Positions 8,114 through 16,905 of a stretch of DNA of 64,000 nt are shown here, piece by piece. The DNA is from Seohaeicola_A nanhaiensis (GTDB lineage Bacteria > Pseudomonadota > Alphaproteobacteria > Rhodobacterales > Rhodobacteraceae). The stretch lies in the NCBI RefSeq assembly GCF_042654245.1, contig NZ_JBHSGI010000033.1, forward strand, positions 1 to 64,000. The letters are read 5' to 3'. A program made the translations under genes and the position numbers. Within the stretch, counting starts at the first letter, position 1, and every line of letters starts with the position of its first letter. Under the pieces are notes generated by a model, which was given only the letters and a program-made list of their open reading frames with translations, did no database searches and was not told where the DNA came from.

Positions 8114-8446
8114 CCAGAGCAGCAGGTAGAGCGTGGCCGCGCCGCCCGCGATGGCGGCGATCACGTTCTTTGTCCACAGACCGATGGCCAGCGTGACCGC
8201 GGCCGCGGCCAGGCGCGGCGCGTCCGGGTGGCCGCCGGTGGCCGAGGGCCAGATCACCAGCGGCGTGACCAGCGCGGGCAGCATCGCCACCGCCGTGTAG
8301 CGCAGGTGGCGCAGCAGCCAGGGCGGCATCGCCCGGCTGCCGACCAGACCGATGAAGATGAAGCGCAGCGCGAAGCTGCCCACGGCCATGCCGATGATGA
8401 CGGTCCAGAGCGTGACCGGATCGAAGGGGACGCCGGAATTGGTCAT
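8102..8446 (-). CDS. azlD: AzlD-type branched-chain amino acid exporter small subunit
   Basis: A 114-residue protein with three to four hydrophobic helices and the AzlD pattern ALRFIFIGLVGSRAMPPWL near residue 26. AzlD is the small partner of AzlC, and together they export branched-chain amino acids across the inner membrane. Its start overlaps the azlC stop by 4 bp (8443-8446), so translation is probably coupled. Its stop overlaps the 3' end of the convergent lipoprotein gene. Confidence 0.88.
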   Translation of the reverse strand: MTNSGVPFDPVTLWTVIIGMAVGSFALRFIFIGLVGSRAMPPWLLRHLRYTAVAMLPALVTPLVIWPSATGGHPDAPRLAAAAVTLAIGLWTKNVIAAIAGGAATLYLLLWLLG

Positions 8447-9159
8447 GTCAGGGCTCCCTTGCGGGCGAGCCAGAGCTCGGCCTGGGCGCCGGCGATCATG
8501 CCGGCGAGCCCGGCCACAAGCAGGCCGAGGTTATAGGGGATGCCGACCGCGAGGATCGCGACGATGATCGAGACCAGCATCGCGACCACATGCGCCGGGG
8601 TGCGCAGCATCGGCGCGATCATCGCGAGGAAGGCGATGGGCAGGGCGAAGTCGAGCGCCCAGGAGTCGGGGATCTGCGCGCCGAGCAGGGCGCCGGCCAG
8701 CGTGGTGCCGAACCAGATCGGAGCGATCAGTCCGTTGGTGCCGAAGAAATAGGCCACCCGCTGTTGCAGGGTCATCTCGGGCTCTTTCTCGTATTGCACG
8801 ATGGCCAGCGAATAGGACTGGTCGACGGTGAGATAGGCCGCGAAGATGCGCTGCCAGAGAGGGGCGGCACCGAGATAGGGCGTCAGCGAGGCGGAATACA
8901 TCGCCACCCGCAGGTTCACCGCCAGGGCGGAGGCCAGGATGATGAGCGTCGGCGCCTCTTCGCGCAGCAGTTGCAGGGCGGTGAACTGGGCCGAGCCGGC
9001 GAAGACGGTGACGGTGAAGGTCATGATCTCGACCAGCTTCAGCCCGGCTTCGGCGGCGAGCACGCCGAAGAGCAGACCGAAGGGGCCGGCCACGAAGACG
9101 AAGGGGACGCTGTCGCGGACGGCCTTCCAGAAATACGATTTGGGTGTGGCCGATGGCAT
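8443..9159 (-). CDS. azlC: AzlC family branched-chain amino acid exporter
   Basis: A 238-residue membrane protein with about seven hydrophobic segments. VPFVFVAGPFGLLFGVLA near the start and VFAGSAQFTALQLL near residue 55 are hallmark AzlC sequences, and TVDQSYSLA near residue 115 also fits. It forms the large subunit of the AzlCD exporter. It is divergent from fdhD with about 50 bp between the starts, so both promoters must lie in or next to that short gap. Confidence 0.9.
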   Translation of the reverse strand: MPSATPKSYFWKAVRDSVPFVFVAGPFGLLFGVLAAEAGLKLVEIMTFTVTVFAGSAQFTALQLLREEAPTLIILASALAVNLRVAMYSASLTPYLGAAPLWQRIFAAYLTVDQSYSLAIVQYEKEPEMTLQQRVAYFFGTNGLIAPIWFGTTLAGALLGAQIPDSWALDFALPIAFLAMIAPMLRTPAHVVAMLVSIIVAILAVGIPYNLGLLVAGLAGMIAGAQAELWLARKGALT

Positions 9160-9214
9160 GGACTGTCCCTAGACTGCGCCGGACCGGACTATCGGTGATC
9201 TGGAGGGGTTGCAA

Positions 9215-10099
9215 TTGGCGACGGGGCTGGACCTTGAGGATTTCTTGATCGCGCCCGATCCCTCGGCGCCGCGGTTGACGCGCGCGGTCGAGGGGCTGGA
9301 CCAGACCGGCGCGCCGACCGCGCTGGCGGTGGTCGAGGAGCGGCCGCTGACGATCTACCTGAACGCGCAGGAGATCGTGACGGCGATGACCATCGGCGAT
9401 TATCCCGAATATCTGGCGCTGGGGTTCCTCAAGAACCAGGGGATGTTGCTGGCGGACGACGTGGTGACCGGCGTCGATTACGACGAGGAACTGGAAACCG
9501 TCGTGGTGCGCACCAGGCGCAAGACGTCCTACGAGGAGAAGCTGAAGAAGAAGACGCGCACCTCTGGCTGTGCCGTCGGCACTGTCTTTGGCGACATGAT
9601 GGAGGGGCTGGAGGGCGTGACCCTGCCGGCGGGCGAGTTGCGCACCTCGTGGCTTTATGCGCTGTCGGCCAAGATCAACCGGACGCCCTCGCTCTACCTG
9701 GAGGCGGGGGCGATTCATGGCACGGTGCTGTGCCGGCAGGACCGGCCGCTGGTCTATATGGAGGACGTCGGGCGCCATAATGCGGTGGACAAGATCGCCG
9801 GCTGGATGGTGCAGACGGGCGAGGGGGCGGCGGACAAGATCCTCTATACCACCGGGCGGCTGACCTCCGAGATGGTGATCAAGACGGCGATGATGGGGAT
9901 TCCGGTGCTGGCCTCGCGGTCGGGATTTACCGCCTGGGGGGTGGAGATCGCGCGGCAGGTGGGGCTGACGCTGATCGGGCGGATGCGGGGACAGCGGTTC
10001 GTCTGCCTGTCGGGCGCCGAGCGGCTGGTCTGGGACGCCGACCCGAGCGCGGTGCCCGAGGAAGAGCGGAAGCACCGGCGGAAGAGCGCGGCGGAATGA
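9215..10099 (+). CDS. fdhD: formate dehydrogenase accessory sulfurtransferase FdhD
   Basis: FdhD passes sulfur from IscS to the molybdenum cofactor so that formate dehydrogenase becomes active. The protein shows TSGCAVGTVFG, which holds the catalytic loop cysteine, and the conserved YMEDVGRHNAVDK motif. In E. coli the loop carries two cysteines (C121 and C124); only the first is kept here. The TTG at 9215 is favoured because GGAGG (9202-9206) lies 8 nt upstream; the earlier TTG at 9209 abuts it. It heads a molybdenum cofactor operon that continues through moeA. No formate dehydrogenase structural gene is in the window. Confidence 0.93.
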   Translation: MATGLDLEDFLIAPDPSAPRLTRAVEGLDQTGAPTALAVVEERPLTIYLNAQEIVTAMTIGDYPEYLALGFLKNQGMLLADDVVTGVDYDEELETVVVRTRRKTSYEEKLKKKTRTSGCAVGTVFGDMMEGLEGVTLPAGELRTSWLYALSAKINRTPSLYLEAGAIHGTVLCRQDRPLVYMEDVGRHNAVDKIAGWMVQTGEGAADKILYTTGRLTSEMVIKTAMMGIPVLASRSGFTAWGVEIARQVGLTLIGRMRGQRFVCLSGAERLVWDADPSAVPEEERKHRRKSAAE

Positions 10100-10635
10100 G
10101 CTATGCGTTCGACTATGACCTGACGGAGAAAGAAGCCGTTCGCGGCGCAAAGCTCATTCGGGTTGCCGTATACCCGGCACTATGGCGCTGGGTGGTTGAA
10201 TTGCACGGCTTTGTTATTGGCCTCAGCATTGCCGTTGCGGGCTTTTTCCTTTCGGCAGCCATCTTGCGGCTGGCTGGAATTCGCTTCTCCGAGCGTCTTT
10301 TTCTCTATAATGCTCTGGCTTTGCTGTTCATCGTGCTTGTTCTCCTGGGCGGCAGAGTATTGCGCCGTCTCCCCATGAGAAAAAAGCTTGAAAGTGCTTT
10401 GATGCGCGGCCAACACGTCGCGCTTTCCAGCGATGGCATCCGGTTCTCGAATGACCGCAGCCATTCATTTACCGATTGGCGTGATATTTCGTCTCTTCGG
10501 TCCGCGAAGGGGCTGACCATCGCTATTTACGGGGACACGGGTTTCGCTTTTCCAGACCGGATCCTTGCCTTGGCTGGCGATTTAGAGGCAGTTAAGGCGC
10601 AGCTGTTTCGCTGGCATGCCGAGGCCAACGCGTGA
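10096..10635 (+). CDS. small membrane protein, YcxB-like C-terminus
   Basis: A 179-residue protein with two membrane helices at about residues 35-60 and 68-90, then a soluble domain with GQHVALSSDGIRFSNDRSHS and FTDWRDISSL. This is the layout of YcxB-like proteins, whose function is unknown. It is locked into the operon by 4-bp overlaps at both ends (ATGA with fdhD, ATGA with mobA). Its codons use far more A and T at third positions than its neighbours, which suggests a later arrival. Nothing in the sequence points to cofactor chemistry. Confidence 0.7.
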   Translation: MSYAFDYDLTEKEAVRGAKLIRVAVYPALWRWVVELHGFVIGLSIAVAGFFLSAAILRLAGIRFSERLFLYNALALLFIVLVLLGGRVLRRLPMRKKLESALMRGQHVALSSDGIRFSNDRSHSFTDWRDISSLRSAKGLTIAIYGDTGFAFPDRILALAGDLEAVKAQLFRWHAEANA

Positions 10636-11243
10636 TGCAACACCCCCTCGGCGTGATCCTGGCGGGCGGGCTGGCCACGCGCATGGGCGGGGGCGACAAG
10701 GGGTTGCTGTCGCTGGGCGGTGAGACGCTGCTGGGCCGGGTGATCGGGCGGCTGGAGCCGCAGGTGGCCGCGCTGGCGCTGAATGCCAATGGCGATTCGG
10801 GGCGGTTCGCCGGGCTGGGGCTGCCGGTGCTGGCGGATAGCGTCGCGGGCTATGCCGGGCCGCTGGCGGGGGTTCTGGCGGGGCTGGACTGGGCGGCGGC
10901 GCAGGGCGCCGAGAGCATAGTGACGGCGGCGGCCGATACGCCGTTCTTTCCCGAGGATCTGGTGCCGCGCCTGCTGCTGGCGGGCGAGGGGATGGCGCAT
11001 CCGCTGGTGCTGGCCGCGACGCGCGAGGGCGGGCGGCTGAACCGGCATCCGACCTTCGGGCTGTGGCCGGTGGCGCTGCGCGACGATCTGCGGGCGGCGC
11101 TGGAGGGCGGGTTGCGCAAGGTGGTGTTGTGGACCGACGGGCATGGCGGCCGGGTGGCGGAGTTTCCGACCGCGCCCTTCGACCCGTTCTTCAACGTCAA
11201 CACGCCCGAGGATCTGGCCGAGGCGGAGCGGCTGGCGGGATGA
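10632..11243 (+). CDS. mobA: molybdenum cofactor guanylyltransferase MobA
   Basis: MobA attaches GMP to molybdopterin to give the MGD form used by DMSO reductase-family enzymes such as formate dehydrogenase. The N-terminus GVILAGGLATRMGGGDKGLL is the nucleotidyltransferase signature LAGGxxxRMGxxDK. DTPFF near residue 101 carries the Mg-binding Asp, and FFNVNTPEDL is the usual C-terminal motif. The 203-residue length is normal. It overlaps both neighbours by 4 bp, and the following mobB and moeA confirm the pathway. Confidence 0.95.
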   Translation: MMQHPLGVILAGGLATRMGGGDKGLLSLGGETLLGRVIGRLEPQVAALALNANGDSGRFAGLGLPVLADSVAGYAGPLAGVLAGLDWAAAQGAESIVTAAADTPFFPEDLVPRLLLAGEGMAHPLVLAATREGGRLNRHPTFGLWPVALRDDLRAALEGGLRKVVLWTDGHGGRVAEFPTAPFDPFFNVNTPEDLAEAERLAG

Positions 11244-11731
11244 GGCTCTATGGTGTCACGGGCTGGAAGAACGCGGGCAAGACCACGCTGATGGAGCGGC
11301 TGGTGAGTGAGATCACCGGACGCGGCTTCAGCGTGTCGACCGTCAAGCACGCGCACCACGCCTTTGACGTGGACCATCCGGGGCGCGACAGCTGGCGGCA
11401 CCGCGAGGCGGGCGCGCGCGAGGTGCTGGTCGCCTCGCACGCGCGGGTGGCGCTGATGACCGAGCTGCGCGGCGCACCGGAACCGCCGCTGGAGGAGTTG
11501 CTGGCGCGGCTGGCGCCGGTCGATCTGGTGCTGATCGAGGGTTACAAGCGCGAACGCCATCCCAAGGTCGAGGCGTTTCGCGCGGTGACGGGGTCGCCTC
11601 TGATCGCGCGCGAGGATGCGAGCATCAGGGCGGTGGCGGCGGATGTGGCGGTTGCGCTGGACCGGCCGGTTTTTGCGCTGGACGATATCGCGGGGATCGC
11701 CGGGTTCATCCTGCGGGAGGTGGGGCTGTGA
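11240..11731 (+). CDS. mobB: molybdopterin-guanine dinucleotide biosynthesis protein MobB
   Basis: A 163-residue P-loop GTPase with YGVTGWKNAGKTTLMERL (Walker A) at residues 4-21, VSTVKHAHHAFDVDHPGRDS, and LVLIEGYKRERHPKVE. These are the standard MobB motifs. MobB binds GTP and assists MobA in attaching GMP to the cofactor; it helps but is not always essential. The ATG at 11240 overlaps the mobA stop by 4 bp. Confidence 0.94.
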   Translation: MRLYGVTGWKNAGKTTLMERLVSEITGRGFSVSTVKHAHHAFDVDHPGRDSWRHREAGAREVLVASHARVALMTELRGAPEPPLEELLARLAPVDLVLIEGYKRERHPKVEAFRAVTGSPLIAREDASIRAVAADVAVALDRPVFALDDIAGIAGFILREVGL

Positions 11732-12537
11732 GGTTCGACCGCTTCGTGATGGTGGACTGGTCGGGCGGGAACGACCGGGGCGCGACGCCCAAGCGGGATG
11801 CGATCTGGGCCTGTGCGGATGGCGCGGCGCCGGTCTATCTGCGCAACCGGCAGGTGGCCGAGGACTGGCTTTGCGACCTGATCGAGGGCGAGCTGGCGGC
11901 GGGGCGGCGGCTTGCGCTGGGGTTCGACTTTCCCTTCGGCTATCCGGCGGGCTTTGCCGGGGCGCTGGGCGTGGCGGGGCCGCTGGCGCTGTGGGACTGG
12001 TTCGCGGCGCGGATCGAGGATGCGCCGGGAGGCAACAACCGGTTCGATCTGGCGGGCGAGATCAACCGGCGGTTTGGCGGGCACGGTCCGTTCTGGGGCA
12101 ACGGGCTGAAGCGCGAGATCGCAGGGCTGCCGCGCACCAAGGCGGGGTATCGCAACCCCTTCCCCGAGCGGCGGGCGGTGGAGCATCTGGCGAAGGGCAG
12201 TTTCACTTGCTGGCAGATGTCCGGTGCCGGGGCGGTTGGCAGTCAGGTGATGATGGGCCTGCCGATGCTGGCCCGGCTGCGGCGGCGCTTTGCCGGGCAG
12301 GTGGCGGTCTGGCCGTTCGAGGCGCTGGACAGACCGGTGGCGCTGCTGGAGATCTGGCCCTCGCTGGACATGCCACCGGTGCCGGAGGGATGGATCCGGG
12401 ATGCCTGGCAGGTGCGGCATGTGGCGGAGGCGCTGGCGGGGATGGCTCCGGCGGCGCTGGCCGGGTTGCTGGACATTCATGCGCCCGAGGAAGGATGGAT
12501 CCTGGGTGTGCCGGGTGCGGTGGAGATGGCGGCATGA
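11728..12537 (+). CDS. uncharacterised protein in Moco operon, DUF429-like fold suspected
   Basis: A 269-residue soluble protein starting with GTG and reading FDRFVMVDWSGGNDRG, with LALGFDFPFGYPAGFA near residue 60, GNNRFDLAGEINR near residue 97 and FTCWQMSGAGAVGSQV near residue 157. The VDWSG opening with later conserved Asp residues resembles the RNase H-like DUF429 group. In Rhodobacteraceae such proteins are often labelled as molybdopterin guanine dinucleotide synthesis proteins, apparently from position. It overlaps mobB and moeA by 4 bp each, which supports a Moco-related role but does not prove one. Confidence 0.75.
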   Translation: MRFDRFVMVDWSGGNDRGATPKRDAIWACADGAAPVYLRNRQVAEDWLCDLIEGELAAGRRLALGFDFPFGYPAGFAGALGVAGPLALWDWFAARIEDAPGGNNRFDLAGEINRRFGGHGPFWGNGLKREIAGLPRTKAGYRNPFPERRAVEHLAKGSFTCWQMSGAGAVGSQVMMGLPMLARLRRRFAGQVAVWPFEALDRPVALLEIWPSLDMPPVPEGWIRDAWQVRHVAEALAGMAPAALAGLLDIHAPEEGWILGVPGAVEMAA

Positions 12538-13787
12538 CCGGGGCGCCGCCGCTGAAGAACGACTGTTTCGCCCTGCCGCCGGGGATCGACTGGACTCCGG
12601 TGGACGAGGCGCTGGCGCTGCTGCGCGACCGGCTGGGGCCGGTGACGGCGGTGGAGCGCGTGCCGCTGGCGCAGGCGGCGGGGCGGGTGCTGGCCGAGGA
12701 GGCGGTGGCGCTGCGGTCGAACCCGCCGCAGCCCAATACGGCGGTGGATGGCTATGGCTTTGCCGGGGCGCGGGACGAGGGCGAGCACCGCCTGCCGCTG
12801 GTGGCCGGGCGGGCGGCGGCGGGGGTGCCCTTTGCGGGCGCGGTGCCAGCGGGCCATGCCGTGCGGGTGCTGACGGGCGCGGCGCTGCCCGAGGGCGTCG
12901 ATACGGTGATCCTGCAGGAGGATGTGGCGGCGTCGCCTGAGGCCATCGCCTTTCACGGGCCGCTGAAGCAGGGGGCGAACACGCGCCGGGCGGGCGAGGA
13001 CGTGACCGCCGGGGCGGTGGCGCTGACGGCGGGGCGCGTGCTGACGCCTGCCGATCTGGCGCTGATGGCGGCGGTGGGGCTGGACCGGGTGGCTGTGCGC
13101 GCGCGGCTGCGGGTGGCGGTGCTGTCGACGGGCGACGAGGTGGTGGAGCCGGGTCAGGCGGCGGGACCGGGGCAAATCTACGACGCCAACCGGCCGATGC
13201 TGCTGGCCCTGCTGGCGCGCTGGGGGTTCGAGGCGGTCGACATGGGCCGGGTGCCCGACGACCGCGCCGCCCTGCGCGCGCGGCTGGACGCGGCGGCGCA
13301 GGGGGCGGAGGCGATCCTGACCAGCGGCGGCGCCTCGGCCGGGGACGAGGACCACGTGAGCGCCCTGCTGACCGAGGCCGGGGCGATGCAGGAATGGCGC
13401 ATCGCGGTGAAGCCGGGCCGGCCGCTGGCGCTGGGGCTGTGGGACGGCACGCCGGTCTTCGGCCTGCCGGGCAATCCGGTGGCGGCGCTGGTCTGCACGC
13501 TGGTCTTCGCGCGGCCCGCGCTGGGGCTGCTGGCCGGGCAGGGATGGGCGGCGCCGCAGGGGTTCGAGGTGCCCGCGGGTTTCGAGAAGCGCAAGAAGCC
13601 GGGGCGGCGCGAGTATCTGCGCGCGCGCATCCGCGAGGGGCGGGTGGAGGTCTTTGCCTCGGAAGGGTCGGGGCGGATCAGCGGGCTGAGCTGGGCGGAG
13701 GGTCTGGTCGAGCTGCCGGACGGGGCGGTGCATGTGCGCCCCGGCGATCCCGTGCGGTTCCTGCCCTGGGGCAGTTTCGGGCTCTGA
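12534..13787 (+). CDS. moeA: molybdopterin molybdenumtransferase MoeA
   Basis: MoeA inserts molybdate into adenylylated molybdopterin. The 417-residue protein shows PQPNTAVDGYGF near residue 65, TGAALPEGVDTVILQED near residue 115, VLSTGDEVVEPG near residue 198, SGGASAGDEDHV near residue 263 and FGLPGNPVAALV near residue 308, all in the expected order. The ATG at 12534 overlaps the upstream stop by 4 bp. It ends the operon; a strong hairpin follows at 13790-13821. Confidence 0.95.
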   Translation: MTGAPPLKNDCFALPPGIDWTPVDEALALLRDRLGPVTAVERVPLAQAAGRVLAEEAVALRSNPPQPNTAVDGYGFAGARDEGEHRLPLVAGRAAAGVPFAGAVPAGHAVRVLTGAALPEGVDTVILQEDVAASPEAIAFHGPLKQGANTRRAGEDVTAGAVALTAGRVLTPADLALMAAVGLDRVAVRARLRVAVLSTGDEVVEPGQAAGPGQIYDANRPMLLALLARWGFEAVDMGRVPDDRAALRARLDAAAQGAEAILTSGGASAGDEDHVSALLTEAGAMQEWRIAVKPGRPLALGLWDGTPVFGLPGNPVAALVCTLVFARPALGLLAGQGWAAPQGFEVPAGFEKRKKPGRREYLRARIREGRVEVFASEGSGRISGLSWAEGLVELPDGAVHVRPGDPVRFLPWGSFGL

Positions 13788-13789
13788 GT

Positions 13790-13821
13790 CCGCCCGTGTG
13801 AAGCGGGTCACAGACGGGCGG
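13790..13821 (+). terminator. hairpin after moeA, probable terminator
   Basis: CCGCCCGT (13790-13797) pairs with ACGGGCGG (13814-13821), and an inner GTGA/TCAC pair extends the stem. It lies just past the moeA stop. No clear T tract follows, so it may instead protect the transcript end or act with Rho. Confidence 0.5.
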
Positions 13822-13933
13822 GCCTGTTCCGTGTCTGGTGTCTGTGGAAGCATCGAACCCGCACCCCCCTGGGACTGGCCTGCGTTGCCGCGCAGGGGCC
13901 TGTCCGGTCAGGGACCGACACGAGGAACACGGC

Positions 13934-15268
13934 ATGTGGATTTCCATCAAGGCCCAGGACGGCGATACGCTCGACACCATTGCCAAGCGCTACAAGAACC
14001 GGGATCCGAAGGCGATCCTGCAATACGATGGCAACAAGAAGATCGCCGCGCGCCTGAAGAAGGGCGAGGCGCTGGCCAAGGGCGAGACCGTCTGGGTGCT
14101 GGACCCCAAGGGCAAGGTCTATATCGTCAAGGGGCCGAAGGGCGAGGTGGTTCTGGACGAGAAGGAATACAAAGCCCTCCAGAAGGACGTCCATGCAAAG
14201 ATGGACCAGTTCCTGGAGCGGCAGCGGATCAATTACAACTATGCTGTCGGGCGCCATGATGCCCAGCTGAAGATCAACGAGGATCAGTGGTTTGTCGCCT
14301 CGGTGGTCGGCACGATCAGCTCGGTCGACGAGCCGAAGAACGGCTGGAAGGTGGCGCAGGCGGCCTACAAGGCCCTGAAAAAGGTGGTGAACGCGCGGGA
14401 TTACAAGGGCTTTCCTGCGGCGGCGCTGGTCTGCGAGAAGGAAATCGCCAAGTATACCAACGATGTGCACAACTGGATCGAGGGGCTGATCAGCACCGCC
14501 GAGGGCACGGTCACCGTGCTGACCGGGGTCAAGGAGGTGGGCAAGTTCTGCGGCGTGCTGGCGGCGGTGACGATCGCGGCACCGGCGACCCTGGGGGCGG
14601 CGGTGGTTGTCGGCGCGGCGTCCTCGGCGGGGGTCGGGCTGCTGTACGACGGGGGCGAGAACGTCGGGCTGGCGGCGAACGGCATGAAGACCATGTCGGC
14701 CGCCGAGATCGGCAAGCGCTTTGCGGCCAATGCGGCGACCGGGGCCATCGCGGCGGGGATCCTCGGCAAGCTGATGCCGATGCTGAAGGGCCCGCTGGTG
14801 AAGGCGCTGACCAACAACACCCTGCTGCGCACTCAGGCGGCGCGTCTGGCCAAGGGGCTGGGCGGACGGGTGTTCATGAAAGAGCTGGAGATCGCCTGCG
14901 AGAAGATCCTGCCCGGGATGACGGAAAAGGGCACCATCCATATCCTGGCGATTCAGGAGCGGGTGCTGATGGAGGCGGCAAGCAAGTTCCTGGTGCGCGC
15001 CGGAAACGGGCTGCTGCACAAGCTTCTGCAGACCGGGAAGGTCGTCCGCTATATCGAGGATGTGCTGATCGGCTGGATCCAGTCGGTGCCCGCCGCGCTG
15101 AACGACGGCAAGAGCCTGGTCGACGAGGCGGTGAAGGTGATCGTCAAGTCGGGCAAGGTGGATGCGATTTTTGACGATCTGATCGACGAGAACATGGACG
15201 CCTTCCGCAAGGAACTGCGCGTGGTGCTGGAAGCGCATCTGTCGAAGTATGCGAAGAAGGCGGCGTAA
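13934..15268 (+). CDS. orphan LysM-domain protein with central hydrophobic region
   Basis: A 444-residue protein. Residues 1-65 (KAQDGDTLDTIAKRYKNRDP through GETVWVLDPKG) form a LysM-type domain, which usually binds N-acetylglucosamine polymers. No signal peptide precedes it. Residues about 205-237 and 264-283 are Ala/Gly-rich and hydrophobic, and the rest is predicted helical with many Lys residues. This plan (LysM first, no signal, membrane-active centre) recalls effectors delivered by type VI or contractile systems, but no such system is in the window. GAGGA (13922-13926) lies 7 nt before the ATG. The gene stands alone between moeA and a convergent gene. Function unknown. Confidence 0.7.
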   Translation: MWISIKAQDGDTLDTIAKRYKNRDPKAILQYDGNKKIAARLKKGEALAKGETVWVLDPKGKVYIVKGPKGEVVLDEKEYKALQKDVHAKMDQFLERQRINYNYAVGRHDAQLKINEDQWFVASVVGTISSVDEPKNGWKVAQAAYKALKKVVNARDYKGFPAAALVCEKEIAKYTNDVHNWIEGLISTAEGTVTVLTGVKEVGKFCGVLAAVTIAAPATLGAAVVVGAASSAGVGLLYDGGENVGLAANGMKTMSAAEIGKRFAANAATGAIAAGILGKLMPMLKGPLVKALTNNTLLRTQAARLAKGLGGRVFMKELEIACEKILPGMTEKGTIHILAIQERVLMEAASKFLVRAGNGLLHKLLQTGKVVRYIEDVLIGWIQSVPAALNDGKSLVDEAVKVIVKSGKVDAIFDDLIDENMDAFRKELRVVLEAHLSKYAKKAA

Positions 15269-15287
15269 GCCGCCGGTGTGCAGGCCC

Positions 15288-16304
15288 TCAGTCGAACGTC
15301 CCCGCCACGCGGCCGAGCAGCATGAAGGCGCGGGCGGTGCGGGTTTCGGCGAGGGCCTGGATTTCGGCGTCGGTGGCGGTCTGTTCGAACTGGGCGATCA
15401 TCCGGTCGAAGAGGCGCAGGAAGTGGTGCGCGGCGTCGCGGAAGATCGGGTCCTGTTTCATCCGGCCGGCGGTCAGGGCCAGCGAGGTGCGGTCGCGCAC
15501 GCCGCCAAGCGCCGCGACGGCGCGGCCGCGGGTGCCCTGGGCGAACTGGCGCCAGACGTCGGGGCGGGCCATGTCGGGGCGCAGGTCGTCCATGTAGATG
15601 CCGTCCTGGCTGAGCAGGGTCAGCACATCCTGGCTGGCCTGGATGATCTGCGCGGTCCGGCGGTCGCGCATGGCGCGGCGCAGGGCGGCGAAGCCGGCCT
15701 CGTCCTCGGCGGTTTCCGGGAAGTTGAGCGCGCGGACGAAATCCTCGGTCGCGGGGGGCTGGGCCAGCGCCTCGGCGGGGGTGCCGAGCGCCAGCATTCC
15801 CTGATCCTCGGCCGGTTCGGCGGGGGCCTGAGGCCGGGGCGCGGGCGCGCGGTCGCGCCGTGTGGTGAAGGTGGCGAGCGCGGTTTCGGCCTTGCGGGTG
15901 GAGGCGGCGATCTCGTCCAGCTTCTTGGCGACGGAAATCTCGGAGCCCATCGCGTTGCGCTGCGACTGGGCGACATAGGCCTGGCGGATGCCGTCGATGG
16001 CGGCCTGGAGGCGGGCGCTTTCCTCGCGGAAGACGCGCTGCGAGCGGGCGGCGGTGGCGGCGACCCAGATGATCGCCACGGGCAGGAAGATGGTCAGCAA
16101 CGTGACCAGAAAGCGCATGCCGTCGAAGCTCGGGCGGCTGTCCTCGGGCACCAGCATGAAGAAGATCAGAGTGCCGCCGACCCAGATGACCGAGACGATC
16201 AGCGCGACCACCTCGATCCCGGTGATCGCGGGGCTTTGCGGACGGTCGTAGATGCCCAGCGGGGTCGACTGGGGGTCTTGCGGGTTGCGCTCGGGGGTGG
16301 ACAT
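15288..16304 (-). CDS. conserved membrane protein of unknown function
   Basis: A 338-residue protein. Two membrane helices at about residues 28-52 and 64-84 are followed by a likely coiled coil (ARSQRVFREESARLQAAIDG and on to about residue 145), a Pro/Ala-rich linker near residues 150-175 and a helical C-terminal domain. The N-terminus faces the cytoplasm by the positive-inside rule. It lies 13 bp downstream of greA on the same strand, so read-through from greA is likely. I do not recognise a characterised family. Confidence 0.75.
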   Translation of the reverse strand: MSTPERNPQDPQSTPLGIYDRPQSPAITGIEVVALIVSVIWVGGTLIFFMLVPEDSRPSFDGMRFLVTLLTIFLPVAIIWVAATAARSQRVFREESARLQAAIDGIRQAYVAQSQRNAMGSEISVAKKLDEIAASTRKAETALATFTTRRDRAPAPRPQAPAEPAEDQGMLALGTPAEALAQPPATEDFVRALNFPETAEDEAGFAALRRAMRDRRTAQIIQASQDVLTLLSQDGIYMDDLRPDMARPDVWRQFAQGTRGRAVAALGGVRDRTSLALTAGRMKQDPIFRDAAHHFLRLFDRMIAQFEQTATDAEIQALAETRTARAFMLLGRVAGTFD

Positions 16305-16317
16305 GGCCTTCCCCCGC

Positions 16318-16788
16318 TCAGCCGAAGACGATTTTCAGTACTTCGTAGGAGCGCTCGCCGCCGGGGGTGCGGACTTCGACGGAATCGCCCTCGGCCTTGC
16401 CGATCAGGGCGCGGGCGATGGGTGACTTGATGTTGAGCAGGCCCTTTTCGATATTCGCCTCATGCTCGCCCACGATCTGCCAGGTGCGTTCCTCGTCGGT
16501 GTCCTCGTCCACCAGGGTCACGGTCGCGCCGAACTTGATCGGGCCCGAGAGCTTGGCGGGGTCAATGACCTCGGCCAGCGACAGCACGCCTTCGAGTTCC
16601 TTGATGCGCCCTTCGATGAAGGACTGCTTTTCGCGCGCGGAATGGTATTCGGCATTTTCCGACAGATCGCCATGTTCGCGCGCCTCGGCGATGGCCGCGA
16701 TGATGGCGGGGCGCTCGACCGACTTCAGCTGCTTGAGCTCGGATTCGAGCGCAGCATGGCCGGCGGGGGTCATCGGGATCTTGTCCAT
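16318..16788 (-). CDS. greA: transcription elongation factor GreA
   Basis: GreA enters the RNA polymerase secondary channel and stimulates cleavage of backtracked transcripts. The 156-residue protein starts MDKIPMTPAGHAALESELKQ, has GDLSENAEYHSAREKQ (the coiled-coil tip with its acidic pair, near residues 41-56) and ends in the FKBP-like domain with SPIARALIGKAEGDSVEV. Length and order are standard. Confidence 0.97.
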   Translation of the reverse strand: MDKIPMTPAGHAALESELKQLKSVERPAIIAAIAEAREHGDLSENAEYHSAREKQSFIEGRIKELEGVLSLAEVIDPAKLSGPIKFGATVTLVDEDTDEERTWQIVGEHEANIEKGLLNIKSPIARALIGKAEGDSVEVRTPGGERSYEVLKIVFG

Positions 16789-16905
16789 TGGCCTCGTCTA
16801 CTACAAAAACCGGCGCCCCGCCGCATGGTGCGCCGGGGCTGCCGCTGGAATCGCATTACAAGAGACTCAATGCCGGGCCAAAATGCAAGGGGCCACGGCG
16901 GCAAA

